Origin: Aeromonas rivuli
GTDB lineage: Bacteria; Pseudomonadota; Gammaproteobacteria; Enterobacterales; Aeromonadaceae
Length of the DNA: 64,000 nucleotides
Assembly (NCBI RefSeq): GCF_000820045.1
Contig: NZ_CDBJ01000053.1
Coordinates: 176,809-240,808, forward strand
Direction of reading: 5' to 3'
Of the stretch, positions 1-8,675 are shown one piece after another. Made by a program: the position numbers and the translations under genes. The notes below the pieces were generated by a model that worked only from the letters and a program-made list of their open reading frames with translations, did no database searches and was not told the DNA's origin. Each line of letters begins with the position of its first letter. Positions within the stretch are counted from its first letter, which is position 1.

Positions 1-81
1 GCCCGCGCCAAGGCCAAGAAGGCCGAGCGGGACACCACCACAGACAGTGCTAGTCAGACTGATAGCAAGATGGATACCTGA
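1..81 (+). CDS. rsxC: RsxC C-terminal end (partial)
   Basis: The first 26 codons are open in frame 1 and end at TGA 79-81. They encode a Lys/Ala/Arg-rich tail typical of the C-terminus of RsxC/RnfC, the Fe-S and FMN subunit of the Rsx/Rnf electron-transport complex. The assignment rests on position: rsxD starts three bases after the stop, as in the usual rsxABCDGE order. The catalytic part lies outside the window. Confidence 0.75.
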   Translation, partial: ARAKAKKAERDTTTDSASQTDSKMDT

Positions 82-84
82 CTC

Positions 85-1137
85 ATGTTCAACATCGCGA
101 GTGCCCCCTTCGCCCATAACCGCAAGCAGACCCAGACCCTGATGGTGTTGGTTATCCTGGCCTGCCTGCCCGGGCTCGCCGCCCAGATCTGGTTCTTTGG
201 CTGGGGAAGCGTCATCCAGATTGGATTGGCCGCCATCACGGCGCTGGGTTGCGAAGCCTTGGTGCTGCGCCTGCGTGGCCGTCCCGTCAAGCCCGCTTTG
301 CTCGATGGCAGCGCCCTGCTCACCGCCGTGCTGATAGGGCTGGCGCTGCCTCCCCTGCTGCCCTGGTGGATGACCCTGGTCGCGACAGCCTTTGCCATCA
401 TCATCGCCAAACATCTCTATGGGGGCCTGGGGCAGAACCTGTTCAATCCGGCCATGGTGGCCTATGTGCTGCTGCTGGTCTCCTTCCCGGTGCAGATGAC
501 CAGCTGGCTGCCCCCCGACAGCATCCGCGCCTACGGACTGGGCTTTGGGGATGCCGTCTCGACTATTTTCACCGGCTTCAGTCTGGACGGCTACAGCATG
601 GCCCAGCTCAAGCAGGGGATAGACGGTCTCACCATGGCGACCCCCCTCGACACCCTCAAGACTGGCCTCGGCCAGGGGCTGACCGCCAGCGAGGTCATGA
701 GCCATGCGGTGTTCGAGGGTTGGGGTGGCATCGGCTGGAGCTGGGTCAATCTGGGTTATCTGCTGGGCGGCCTCTTCCTGCTGCAACAGAAGGTAATTGC
801 CTGGCGCATCCCGGTCGCCGTGCTGGCCAGTCTGTTTGGCGCCGCGACCCTGGGTTATCTCATCAGCCCCGATGCCACCGGCACCCCCATGTTCCACCTG
901 TTCAGCGGCGCCACCATGCTGGGGGCCTTCTTCATTGCCACCGATCCGGTCAGCGCCTCCACCACGGCGCGGGGCCGCCTCGTCTATGGCGCTCTCATCG
1001 GCATCCTGATCTACACCATTCGTCGTTTCGGGGGCTATCCCGATGCCATCGCCTTCGCCGTATTGCTGGCCAACCTCTGTGTACCCATGATTGACAGCCT
1101 GACTCGTCCCAAGACCTACGGAGAACGCCGTAAATGA
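85..1137 (+). CDS. rsxD: Electron transport complex subunit RsxD/RnfD
   Basis: This 350-residue integral membrane subunit belongs to the Rsx/Rnf complex, which moves electrons across the inner membrane and in E. coli keeps SoxR reduced. Hydrophobic segments fill residues 20-140 and 215-345. The segment ATPLDT around residues 185-190 carries the threonine (T186) that matches the covalent FMN-phosphothreonine of RnfD. Motifs YGGLGQN (112-118) and SGATMLGAFF in the C-terminal half are family hallmarks. The C-terminus LANLCVPMIDSLTRP is copied in the tandem repeats that follow. The stop TGA overlaps an ATG (ATGA, 1134-1137) that opens the first repeat mini-ORF rather than rsxG itself. Confidence 0.95.
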   Translation: MFNIASAPFAHNRKQTQTLMVLVILACLPGLAAQIWFFGWGSVIQIGLAAITALGCEALVLRLRGRPVKPALLDGSALLTAVLIGLALPPLLPWWMTLVATAFAIIIAKHLYGGLGQNLFNPAMVAYVLLLVSFPVQMTSWLPPDSIRAYGLGFGDAVSTIFTGFSLDGYSMAQLKQGIDGLTMATPLDTLKTGLGQGLTASEVMSHAVFEGWGGIGWSWVNLGYLLGGLFLLQQKVIAWRIPVAVLASLFGAATLGYLISPDATGTPMFHLFSGATMLGAFFIATDPVSASTTARGRLVYGALIGILIYTIRRFGGYPDAIAFAVLLANLCVPMIDSLTRPKTYGERRK

Positions 1138-1458
1138 GCGCCTCCTCATATCAAGCCTGCACAGTGCGGCTGGCCAACCTCTGCGTGACCACAGAGATTG
1201 ACAGCCTGACTCGGCCCAAGACCCGTGGAGAACGCCGCAAATGAGCGCCTCCTCATATCAAGCCTGCACAGTGCGGTTGGCCAACCTCTGCGTGGCCACA
1301 GAGATTGACAGCCTGACTCGTCCCAAGACCCGTGGAGAACGCCGCAAATGAGCGCCTCCTCATATCAAGCCTGCACAGTGCGGTTGGCCAACCTCTGCGT
1401 GGCCACAGAGATTGACAGCCTGACTCGTCCCAAGACCCATGGAGAACGCCGTAAATGA
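1134..1458 (+). repeat. Three 107-bp tandem repeats encoding ATGA-coupled mini-ORFs between rsxD and rsxG
   Basis: Three near-identical 107-bp units begin at 1138, 1245 and 1352; the unit start recurs at 1459 and then diverges. The second half of each unit is a diverged copy of the 3' end of rsxD including its stop. Each unit encodes a 36-residue peptide (1134-1244, 1241-1351, 1348-1458) starting MSASSYQACTV and ending RPKTRGERRK or a close variant. Each starts at an ATG overlapping the previous stop as ATGA. A fourth, 14-residue mini-ORF (1455-1499) ends inside the start region of rsxG. The unit equals 36 codons minus one overlapping base, so a chain of stop-start junctions is kept from rsxD to rsxG. 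Confidence 0.9.
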
Positions 1459-1492
1459 GCGCCTCCTTCCCCGTTATTCAAGGAGCTCCCCA

Positions 1493-2131
1493 ATGCTGAG
1501 CAGCATGCGCAAAAATGGGGTCACCCTGGCGTTGTTCGCCCTGGTCTGCACCAGCCTGGTCGTGGCCACCCATCTGCTCACCCAGGACAAGATTGCCCAC
1601 CAGCAGCAGCGGGAGAAGCTCGCCACCTTGAATGAGCTGCTCCCTCCTAGCAGCTACGACAACGATCTGGTGGCCAGCTGCAAGCGAGTGACCAGCCCCC
1701 TGCTCGGCAGCGATCAGGCCATGCCGCTCTACACCGCGACTCAGGCGGGCAAGGTGACCGGTTATGCCCTGGAGACAGTTGCCCCCGATGGCTATAGCGG
1801 TGCCATCCGCCTCATCGTCGGCACCGACGCCAGTGGCAAGGTGAGCGGGGTGCGAGTCTTGGCTCACAAAGAGACCCCGGGGCTGGGGGACAAGATTGAG
1901 CTGAAGAAATCGAACTGGATCTTGAGCTTCAACGGTCATAGCCTGACCACGGATAACGCCAAGAGCTGGGCAGTCAAGAAGGATGGCGGTGATTTTGATG
2001 CCTTCACCGGCGCGACTATCACCCCGCGGGCCGTGGTCAAGGCGGTTGCCAACCTGCTGCGTTTGCAACAGACTCATCCCGAGGTGCTGGCAGATGCCCC
2101 CTCTTGTGAACGGGCCGGAGAGAGCCAATGA
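1493..2131 (+). CDS. rsxG: Electron transport complex subunit RsxG/RnfG
   Basis: The 212-residue FMN-carrying subunit of the Rsx complex has one N-terminal membrane anchor (residues 10-28) and a periplasmic FMN-binding domain. The motif TGATIT at 172-177, within [16 protein letters not shown], holds the threonine that takes the covalent [12 protein letters not shown] and [11 protein letters not shown] are also conserved. I chose ATG 1493 because AAGGAG at 1480-1485 sits seven bases upstream and the protein then aligns with E. coli RsxG from MLKTIRK. An in-frame ATG at 1439 lies inside the last repeat unit and lacks a good ribosome site. The gene overlaps rsxE by ATGA at 2128-2131. Confidence 0.95.
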   Translation: MLSSMRKNGVTLALFALVCTSLVVATHLLTQDKIAHQQQREKLATLNELLPPSSYDNDLVASCKRVTSPLLGSDQAMPLYTATQAGKVTGYALETVAPDGYSGAIRLIVGTDASGKVSGVRVLAHKETPGLGDKIELKKSNWILSFNGHSLTTDNAKSWAVKKDGGDFDAFTGATITPRAVVKAVANLLRLQQTHPEVLADAPSCERAGESQ

Positions 2132-2847
2132 GCGACGAAAATCAAGGTTCTGAGGTCAAGGAGCTGATGCTCCAGGGGCTGTGGAAGAATAATCCCTCCC
2201 TGGTTCAGGTGCTGGGGCTCTGCCCGACCCTGGCGGTCTCCTCCACCTTCACCAACGCCCTGGGGCTGGGACTGGCCACCATGGCGGTGCTGATAGGCTC
2301 CAATCTGGCGGTCTCTCTGGTCCGCCACTGGGTGCCCCGCGACGTGCGCATCCCCATCTATGTGATGATCATCGCCTCCCTGGTGACCTGCGTGCAGCTG
2401 CTGATGAACGCCTACACCTACGGTCTCTATCAGGCCCTTGGCATCTTCATCGCGCTGATTGTCACCAACTGCGTCATCATAGGGCGGGCCGAGGCCTATG
2501 CCTCCAAACAGCCGCCCCTGCTGGCGGCCCTGGATGGCCTGATGATGGGACTCGGTTTCACGCTAGTGCTGCTGCTGCTCGGCGCCATGCGCGAGATCAT
2601 CGGCATGGGCACCCTGTTTGATGGTGCCGAACTGCTATTGGGCGACTGGGCCAAGTCCCTGCGTATCGAGATCTTCGCACCGGGTTCGGCCTTGCTGCTG
2701 GCCATCTTGCCCCCCGGCGGCTTTATCGGCCTGGGGCTGCTCATCGCCGCCAAGAATGGCATCAATGACTGGCTGGGCCGCAAGCAGGTGGCAGAAAAGG
2801 CTCACTGCAGCGTACCGGCACCGGGCGCCCGCGCCACCGAGTTATAA
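2128..2847 (+). CDS. rsxE: Electron transport complex subunit RsxE/RnfE
   Basis: This 239-residue membrane subunit of the Rsx/Rnf complex belongs to the NqrD/RnfE family. About six hydrophobic helices are visible between residues 38 and 215. The conserved stretches are [23 protein letters not shown] near the N-terminus (which holds a membrane cysteine in this family), [14 protein letters not shown] in the middle and [14 protein letters not shown] near the end. The start overlaps the rsxG stop by four bases. nth follows 24 bp downstream, the usual order in Enterobacteriaceae and Vibrio, so the cluster is probably one operon. Confidence 0.95.
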   Translation: MSDENQGSEVKELMLQGLWKNNPSLVQVLGLCPTLAVSSTFTNALGLGLATMAVLIGSNLAVSLVRHWVPRDVRIPIYVMIIASLVTCVQLLMNAYTYGLYQALGIFIALIVTNCVIIGRAEAYASKQPPLLAALDGLMMGLGFTLVLLLLGAMREIIGMGTLFDGAELLLGDWAKSLRIEIFAPGSALLLAILPPGGFIGLGLLIAAKNGINDWLGRKQVAEKAHCSVPAPGARATEL

Positions 2848-2871
2848 GTACCATTTGCAGATGAGTGAGCG

Positions 2872-3513
2872 ATGAATAACGAAAAGCGGCGCCAGATCCT
2901 GACACGACTGCGCGAAAACAATCCTGCACCCAAGACCGAGCTCAACTACAGCACCCCCTTCGAACTGCTCATCGCGGTGCTGCTCTCGGCCCAGGCGACA
3001 GATGTCGGCGTCAACAAGGCGACCGACAAGCTCTATCCGGTCGCCAATACCCCGGCCAGCATACTGGCGCTCGGGGTCGATGGCCTCAAGCAGTACATCA
3101 AGACCATAGGCCTGTTCAATACCAAGGCCGAGAACGTCATCAAGACCTGCGCCATCTTGCTGGAACGCCATGGGGGTGAGGTGCCCGAAAACCGCGAGGC
3201 CCTCGAGGCTCTGCCGGGAGTGGGCCGCAAGACCGCCAATGTGGTGCTCAACACCGCCTTTGGCTGGCCGACCATCGCCGTGGACACCCATATTTTCCGG
3301 GTGTCGAATCGCACAGGTTTTGCGCCGGGCAAGAATGTGGATCAGGTGGAGGAGAAGCTGCTCAAGGTGGTCCCCGCCGAGTTCAAGCTGGATGTCCATC
3401 ACTGGCTGATCCTCCATGGGCGCTACACCTGTCTCGCTCGCAAGCCGCGCTGCGGCTCCTGTATCATTGAAGACTTGTGTGAGTACAAAGAAAAAATCTA
3501 CCCGGAGAACTGA
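2872..3513 (+). CDS. nth: Endonuclease III, base-excision repair glycosylase/AP lyase
   Basis: The 213-residue protein removes oxidised pyrimidines from DNA and cuts the abasic site. The helix-hairpin-helix LPGVGRKTANVVL carries the catalytic lysine K120, and the catalytic aspartate is D138 in VDTHIFRV. A [4Fe-4S] cluster is held by C187-X6-C194-X2-C197-X5-C203. All the expected residues are present and the length matches E. coli Nth (211). It lies at the end of the rsx operon and is followed after 3 bp by gloA, whose ribosome site overlaps the end of nth. Co-transcription of all three units is therefore likely. Confidence 0.97.
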   Translation: MNNEKRRQILTRLRENNPAPKTELNYSTPFELLIAVLLSAQATDVGVNKATDKLYPVANTPASILALGVDGLKQYIKTIGLFNTKAENVIKTCAILLERHGGEVPENREALEALPGVGRKTANVVLNTAFGWPTIAVDTHIFRVSNRTGFAPGKNVDQVEEKLLKVVPAEFKLDVHHWLILHGRYTCLARKPRCGSCIIEDLCEYKEKIYPEN

Positions 3514-3516
3514 TCA

Positions 3517-3930
3517 ATGAGAATCCTGCATACCATGCTGCGCGTTGGCGATCTGCAACGCTCCATCGACTTCTACACCCGTGTACTGGGCATGACCCTG
3601 CTGCGCAAGAGCGAGAATAGCCAGTACAAGTACACCCTGGCCTTCGTCGGTTATGGGGATGAGAAGGATGAGGCTGTCATCGAGCTGACCTACAACTGGG
3701 GCGTGAGCGAGTATGAGCTGGGCTCGGCCTACGGTCACATCGCCCTGGAAGCGGATGACATCTATGCCACCTGCGAGGCACTGCGCGCCGCCGGGGCCAA
3801 GATCACCCGCGAGCCGGGCCCCGTGATGGGCGGCAGCACCGTTATCGCCTTCGTCGAGGATCCTGACGGTTACAAGATTGAGCTGATCGCCAAGAAGGAT
3901 GCAGGCGCAGGCCTGGGTGAGAGCATCTAA
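3517..3930 (+). CDS. gloA: Lactoylglutathione lyase (glyoxalase I)
   Basis: This 137-residue cytoplasmic enzyme of the VOC fold converts the methylglyoxal-glutathione hemithioacetal to S-lactoylglutathione. The four metal ligands of the Ni/Co-type bacterial enzyme are visible: H5, E56, H74 and E122. The opening [17 protein letters not shown] and the segment [11 protein letters not shown] are nearly identical to E. coli GloA. GGAG in the last codons of nth gives the ribosome site. A strong hairpin follows at 3979. Confidence 0.97.
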   Translation: MRILHTMLRVGDLQRSIDFYTRVLGMTLLRKSENSQYKYTLAFVGYGDEKDEAVIELTYNWGVSEYELGSAYGHIALEADDIYATCEALRAAGAKITREPGPVMGGSTVIAFVEDPDGYKIELIAKKDAGAGLGESI

Positions 3931-3978
3931 CATGCGGCGCTAGCCAGCCCTGTGCTCACCGCCGGGGCCGTTAATGAG

Positions 3979-4003
3979 AAGGGGGAGCCATTGGCTCCCC
4001 CTT
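3979..4003. terminator. Bidirectional terminator, gloA / lipoprotein gene
   Basis: A perfect inverted repeat (AAGGGGGAGCC, loop ATT, GGCTCCCCCTT) lies between the convergent gloA and the minus-strand lipoprotein gene. It probably serves both, although the T-tract is short on each side. Confidence 0.75.
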
Positions 4004-4025
4004 CTGCGATGCGCGATCCCTGATG

Positions 4026-4799
4026 TCACAGCAAGCTGGGTTGACCATCGAGGAACACCAGCCGTTTGCCCGCCTGATTGGGGGCAACGAAGGGCAACTC
4101 GTTGCTGTTGACCACATAGATGCCGTTTTTGAACTGGAAGACAGGCACCGTTGGCAAGGCGCGGGGCACCAGCAGCTCACCGAGGTCGCTGCGCACCGTC
4201 AGCACGGTATAACGGCCCTGAGGGAGCCCCAGTATCGGGCCAAACTCGCTGCCATCGGCCTCACGGACCGCTTTGACGTAGACACTGAACTCCTCGTAGC
4301 CCGGCACCAGGCACTCGTGGGTATAGGCGCCGGTACTGACCGTGGTCACCAGCAGAGGCGCCTGATAGTCATGGCACACGAAGCCCGCGAGGTTGCCGGA
4401 GCGCAGCAGGGGTTGCAGGCGGATGGGTTCCTCGCGGATATCGGCAAGGGGTTCGCGGATCTGGTACTGCTCAAGCAGGACGCGGCGCACCACCTCGGTA
4501 TCATCATAGGCTTCGCCATCATGGAGGGGGGCGGTCACCACACTGGCACGGGTCAGCGGATAAGCCTCGACCAGGGAATCCGGCAGTATGATGCCTTTGC
4601 CCTCCTGTTCACTCAGGCTGGCTTGCTCGCGATAGGGGTTGTCACGGATCAGGTTGGGGTAGCCACCATAGGCGGTGACGTTCCAGGCCCAGCTCATGGT
4701 GGGCTCCTGAACATAATGGCCGTGTTGGTCGGGGGTATTGGCGCAACCACTCAGCGCCAAGCTGGATAGCAAACCCGCTAGGGCAGTCAATTTTCTCAT
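4026..4799 (-). CDS. Predicted lipoprotein of unknown function
   Basis: The 257-residue protein begins with a lipoprotein signal: MRKLTALAGLLSSLALSGC, with lipobox LSGC and the modified cysteine at residue 19. The mature part is soluble-looking, with no other hydrophobic helix and no catalytic motif I recognise. It holds two cysteines in the central part (FVCHDY and THECLVPGYEEF) that could form a disulfide in the periplasm. The next gene on the same strand upstream is motY, with a 74-bp gap, so they may share a transcript. I do not recognise a family. Confidence 0.75.
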   Translation of the reverse strand: MRKLTALAGLLSSLALSGCANTPDQHGHYVQEPTMSWAWNVTAYGGYPNLIRDNPYREQASLSEQEGKGIILPDSLVEAYPLTRASVVTAPLHDGEAYDDTEVVRRVLLEQYQIREPLADIREEPIRLQPLLRSGNLAGFVCHDYQAPLLVTTVSTGAYTHECLVPGYEEFSVYVKAVREADGSEFGPILGLPQGRYTVLTVRSDLGELLVPRALPTVPVFQFKNGIYVVNSNELPFVAPNQAGKRLVFLDGQPSLL

Positions 4800-4873
4800 C
4801 TGGGCTTGTCTCTCATCGCATCATGGCGCCAGCATCCCTTATCCGGCACCCGTGAGTCCCAAACTAGCAAAAA

Positions 4874-5749
4874 TCAGATGGCTCCGCTACGTCCCATGCT
4901 GATCACCACCCGCCGGTTCCTGGCTCGTCCCTCTTCGGTCTCGTTGGAGGCGACATGCTGTTTCTCCCCATGGCCCTCCACCGAGATCTTGCCCTCCTCT
5001 ATCCCCAAATCGAGGAACACCTTCTTGATGGCATCGGCCCGCTTCTCGGAGAGCTTCTGGTTGGGCCAGCGCCCGCCATAGCTGTCGCTGTAGGCGTCGA
5101 TCACCACCACGTCGATGCTGGTGTCCGCCTTGATGAATTCGCTGATCATGGCGAGTCGTCGCTTGGAGGAAGCCGACAGGCTGTCGCGGTTCTTGTCATA
5201 GGTGAGCACGCTGAAGGCGATGTCATTGAAGCTGTAAGGCAAGAGACCATTCAGGCAATCCATGAAGGCCTGATACTTGACCCGAAAATTGACGTTGGAG
5301 AGCGACACCCGCACCGCCCGGTTCTGGCGATACCAGTCCCGGTACTGGAAGGTGGGCATGCGGCCACTCTCGAGTTCATCGAGCATGGTCCAGGCGGTCT
5401 GGCCATCGACCAGGCCGTCAAACTGCTTGAAGAAGCGGATCTGGCTGATATCCCGCCCGGCGAGACCCGGACGCCAGTTGGGGGGCATGCTGCCCAGGCT
5501 CACCGTCTGGGTCTGCGCCTGCTGACGCAGCCCCTTGAGTTCGAAATCGAGGTTGATCTTGCGCCCGGCGCGGCTCACGAAGGCCCCAGTGCCCCAGCTC
5601 GGGATGGGATGTTCGAGGCGACACTCGACCTGGCTGTCTGCCGTCAGGCGCCAGACGGATTGATCCAGGCCGGCGCCAAATTCGGCCACCCCCGCCTGCA
5701 AGTGCATGCTCACCGACATGCTGATCAATCCCAAGGTCCACCCCTTCAC
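4874..5749 (-). CDS. motY: MotY, T-ring protein of the sodium-driven flagellar motor
   Basis: The 291-residue periplasmic protein has a signal peptide (residues 1-19, ending near LQA), an N-terminal MotY domain that docks on the stator and T ring, and a C-terminal OmpA-like peptidoglycan-binding domain. The latter holds DAYSDSYGGRWPNQKLSEKRA and ARNRRV in residues 225-285. Length and order match Vibrio MotY (about 293). I chose GTG 5749: AGGAG lies just upstream and a signal peptide follows at once, whereas longer readings start with a cysteine- and charge-rich stretch. In Vibrio motY is also divergent from rnt. It implies a Na+-driven polar flagellum encoded elsewhere. Confidence 0.9.
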   Translation of the reverse strand: MKGWTLGLISMSVSMHLQAGVAEFGAGLDQSVWRLTADSQVECRLEHPIPSWGTGAFVSRAGRKINLDFELKGLRQQAQTQTVSLGSMPPNWRPGLAGRDISQIRFFKQFDGLVDGQTAWTMLDELESGRMPTFQYRDWYRQNRAVRVSLSNVNFRVKYQAFMDCLNGLLPYSFNDIAFSVLTYDKNRDSLSASSKRRLAMISEFIKADTSIDVVVIDAYSDSYGGRWPNQKLSEKRADAIKKVFLDLGIEEGKISVEGHGEKQHVASNETEEGRARNRRVVISMGRSGAI

Positions 5750-5982
5750 TCGCCTCTCCTCTGCCTGGTCCACGCACCTATCACAGGGGCGTTTTTCATC
5801 TGTCTCAAGGCTGTATCGGCATGAGCCGGGCAAGCTTTAGGGAGCAGGCGGCAATTCTTTGCCGCTCGAGACCAGAGGGCCGGGCCTGGGGTATAGGCAA
5901 CCTTGACCGCCTGTTAGCCGGGCGCGACAAATGAAGGCTGATTTGCCATAATGCCGCCTCACTTCAAGCCGACCGAGATCCC

Positions 5983-6663
5983 ATGACCGACGCCGTTAAC
6001 ACTCTCAAAGGCCGTTTCCGTGGCTTTTACCCCGTCGTCATCGATGTTGAAACCGCTGGATTCAATGCCAAGACTGATGCCCTGCTCGAAATCGCCGCCT
6101 ACACCCTCAAGATGGATGAGGCGGGCTGGCTGGTGCCCGATCAGGTCTTTCACTTCCACGTTGCCCCCTTCGAAGGCGCCAACCTGGAGAAAGCCGCCCT
6201 CGACTTTACCGGCATCGATCCCTACAACCCGCTGCGCGGCGCCGTAGACGAGAAGGAAGCGCTCACCGAGATCTTCAAGGGGATCCGCAAGGGCATGAAG
6301 GAGCAGGACTGCAACCGCGCCATCGTCGTAGCCCACAATGCCCCCTTCGATCACGGCTTCGTCATGGCCGCCGCCGAACGTGCCGGCCTCAAGCGCAATC
6401 CCTTCCACCCCTTTGCCACCTTCGACACCGCCGCGCTGTCTGGCCTGGCCCTGGGGCAGACGGTCTTGGCCAAGGCGTGCCAGAGCGCCCGTATCCCCTT
6501 CGATAATAAAGAGGCGCACTCGGCCCTCTATGACACCCAGCGCACCACCGAGCTGTTTTGTCATATCGTCAATCGCTGGAAGGCGCTGGGGGGTTGGCCC
6601 CTGCTGGAAACCGACGGGGCTGACGCTGAGGCAACGCCGCAAGACGCGGCCTCCGAACAGTAA
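5983..6663 (+). CDS. rnt: Ribonuclease T
   Basis: This 226-residue DEDDh 3'-5' exoribonuclease trims tRNA CCA ends and stable RNA precursors. The catalytic residues are D21 and E23 (VIDVETAGF), D123 (HNAPFDHGF), H179 and D184 ([15 protein letters not shown]). It is divergent from motY with a 233-bp gap, part of which must hold both promoters. A hairpin terminator follows at 6681. Confidence 0.96.
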   Translation: MTDAVNTLKGRFRGFYPVVIDVETAGFNAKTDALLEIAAYTLKMDEAGWLVPDQVFHFHVAPFEGANLEKAALDFTGIDPYNPLRGAVDEKEALTEIFKGIRKGMKEQDCNRAIVVAHNAPFDHGFVMAAAERAGLKRNPFHPFATFDTAALSGLALGQTVLAKACQSARIPFDNKEAHSALYDTQRTTELFCHIVNRWKALGGWPLLETDGADAEATPQDAASEQ

Positions 6664-6680
6664 CCACCTGTTGCCTTGCG

Positions 6681-6708
6681 AGAAGGGCTGCCACGGCAGC
6701 CCTTCTTT
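6681..6708 (+). terminator. rnt terminator
   Basis: Twelve-bp inverted repeat AGAAGGGCTGCC / GGCAGCCCTTCT with a two-base loop, followed by TTTG, 17 bp after the rnt stop. Confidence 0.75.
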
Positions 6709-6835
6709 GATATCCGTCAGCTGAAATGACTGATTGAGTCATTTTTCTGAATTTTTACTCGACTTTTGGCCCGTTTTTCGCAAACTAACGCCCTTTCACA
6801 CGCCAGACAACAACACAATATTATAAGGAAGTCGC

Positions 6836-8158
6836 ATGAATCCTGTTGTTATCGCAGTCTCGCTGATGCTGGTGCTCAGCCTGCTGCGGATCAATGTGGT
6901 CGTCTCATTGTCGGTCAGCGCCATCGTCGGCGGCCTGGTTGGCGGCCTCTCCCTCACCGATACCCTCAGCGCCTTCAGTGGCGGCCTGGGTGGCGGTGCA
7001 GAGATAGCCCTCTCCTACGCCATGCTGGGGGCCTTCGCGGTCGCCATCTCCCGCTCCGGCATCACGGATCTGCTGGCCCGCAAGGTGATAAACCAACTCG
7101 GCAAGGACGCGAGTGCGTCACGGATGCTCTGGGTCAAGACCCTGCTGCTCACCTCCGTGCTGGCGGTCGCCATCTCCTCCCAGAACCTGATCCCGGTCCA
7201 CATCGCCTTCATTCCCATACTGATACCGCCGCTCTTGCACGTGATGGCCCAGATGAAGATGGACAGGCGTCAGGTCGCCTGCGTCATCACCTTCGGCCTG
7301 ACCGCAACCTATATGCTGCTGCCGGTCGGCTTTGGCGGTATCTTCCTCAACAACATCCTGGCCAAGAACCTCATCGATAATGGGGTGACCCTGGTCAACA
7401 GCCAGATCCCCCAGGCCATGGCCCTGCCGGTATTTGGCATGTTCCTTGGGCTGCTGGTTGCCGTCTTTATCAGCTACCGCAAGCCCCGCGAATATGATCT
7501 GGCCAAGATCCTGGCCGCCGAGCCCGAATCCGTCGAGCTGAACCTGACCCACATCTGGGTCGCGCTGGTCGCCATCGCCGTGGCGCTGGGCCTGCAGCTT
7601 TACACCGACAGCATTGTGCTCGGTGCCCTTGCCGGTTTCATCATCTTCACCTGTGGTGGCGTCATCAAGTTTCGCGAGAGTCAGGATGCCTTCACCCAGG
7701 GGGTGCGTATGATGTCCCTCATCGGCTTCATCATGATCTCCGCCGCCGGTTTCGCCGCCGTGATGAAAGAGACCCAGGGGGTCGAGAGTCTGGTGCAATC
7801 CGTCTCCAGCCTGATTGGCCATCACAAGGGCATCGCCGCCTTCCTGATGCTGCTGGTCGGCCTGCTCATCACCATGGGCATCGGCTCCTCCTTCTCCACC
7901 GTGCCCATCATCGCGACCATCTATGTGCCGCTCTGTCTGCAGCTTGGCTTCTCCCCCATGGCGACCATCGCCCTGATCGGCACAGCCGGCGCCCTGGGTG
8001 ATGCGGGATCCCCCGCCTCGGACTCCACCCTGGGGCCCACCTCTGGCCTGAACGCCGACGGCCAGCACGACCATATCTGGGACTCCGTAGTGCCGACCTT
8101 CATTCACTACAATATCCCGCTGATCCTGTTTGGCTGGGTCGCCGCCATGGTGCTCTAA
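6836..8158 (+). CDS. YuiF-family Na+/H+ antiporter or amino-acid permease
   Basis: The 440-residue polytopic inner-membrane protein has about 11-12 hydrophobic segments. The glycine-rich ends GGLVGGLSL and [29 protein letters not shown] are characteristic of the YuiF/NhaC-like ion transporter superfamily, often annotated Na+/H+ antiporter family protein. Some members transport histidine, so the substrate is uncertain. The start follows AAGGAAGTCGC. The upstream gap (6709-6835) is AT-rich and contains AAATGACT-N5-AGTCATTT at 6724-6744, which could be an operator or a second terminator for rnt. It appears to be a single-gene transcript ending at the hairpin at 8191. Confidence 0.8.
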   Translation: MNPVVIAVSLMLVLSLLRINVVVSLSVSAIVGGLVGGLSLTDTLSAFSGGLGGGAEIALSYAMLGAFAVAISRSGITDLLARKVINQLGKDASASRMLWVKTLLLTSVLAVAISSQNLIPVHIAFIPILIPPLLHVMAQMKMDRRQVACVITFGLTATYMLLPVGFGGIFLNNILAKNLIDNGVTLVNSQIPQAMALPVFGMFLGLLVAVFISYRKPREYDLAKILAAEPESVELNLTHIWVALVAIAVALGLQLYTDSIVLGALAGFIIFTCGGVIKFRESQDAFTQGVRMMSLIGFIMISAAGFAAVMKETQGVESLVQSVSSLIGHHKGIAAFLMLLVGLLITMGIGSSFSTVPIIATIYVPLCLQLGFSPMATIALIGTAGALGDAGSPASDSTLGPTSGLNADGQHDHIWDSVVPTFIHYNIPLILFGWVAAMVL

Positions 8159-8190
8159 CCCGCCGCAATCTGCCTCATCGCCAGATAACA

Positions 8191-8221
8191 AAGCCCTCGC
8201 CAGTCATGGCGAGGGCTTTTT
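8191..8221 (+). terminator. Terminator after the YuiF-family transporter
   Basis: Perfect 12-bp stem AAGCCCTCGCCA / TGGCGAGGGCTT, loop GTCA, then TTTT. Confidence 0.85.
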
Positions 8222-8305
8222 ACTGGGCGCATCGCAGGGATGGGCAATCACCCCCTGAAAGAGCCATGGCTTATATACTGCTAGTGACCAACAAGGAGCT
8301 ACCCC

Positions 8306-8551
8306 ATGAAACCTGCATATTGGCTGATTGCCCTGCTGTTTAGCACCCCTGCCCTGGCGTTCCACTGCCCGGTCGACATGAAACAGATAGACGATGCCCT
8401 CGCGACAGGCCCGGCACTCAGCGCCGAGCAGCTCGCCGAGGTCAAGACCCTCAGAGCCGAAGGCGAAACCCTGCATAAGGCCGGCCGCCATCAAGAGTCC
8501 GTCGATACCCTGGCCAAGGCCAAGGCACTGCTCGGCATCGACAAGATCTGA
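8306..8551 (+). CDS. Small exported protein, function unknown
   Basis: The 81-residue product has a clear signal peptide (MKPAYWLIALLFSTPALA) with cleavage expected before FHCPVDMKQIDDAL. The mature 63 residues are mostly helical and charged, with one cysteine. The sequence AEQLAEVKTLRAEGETLHKAGRHQESVDTLAKAKALL resembles a single helical-hairpin repeat. AAGGAG upstream supports the start, and its own terminator-like hairpin follows at 8604. I know of similar short exported proteins in Aeromonas and Shewanella but not of a function. Confidence 0.75.
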   Translation: MKPAYWLIALLFSTPALAFHCPVDMKQIDDALATGPALSAEQLAEVKTLRAEGETLHKAGRHQESVDTLAKAKALLGIDKI

Positions 8552-8603
8552 TCCTCGGCGGCGCCAGCAATCCGCCCCCTGCTGCGCTTGATTGATAGAT
8601 AGC

Positions 8604-8632
8604 AAAAGCCCCCGCCACGGCGAGGGCTTTTT
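8604..8632. terminator. Terminator between the small exported protein and the methyltransferase gene
   Basis: Inverted repeat AAAGCCCCCGCC / GGCGAGGGCTTT with one internal mismatch and T/A runs on both sides. The flanking genes converge here. Confidence 0.7.
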
Positions 8633-8675
8633 CATGATGGCGTCTGGCAAGCAAGCCGGGGACCTTGGTCGATGC

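Noticed and set aside
1439-1492. Longer rsxG reading from ATG 1439
   Set aside because: The ATG lies inside the last repeat unit and has no ribosome site; ATG 1493 has AAGGAG and matches the family start.
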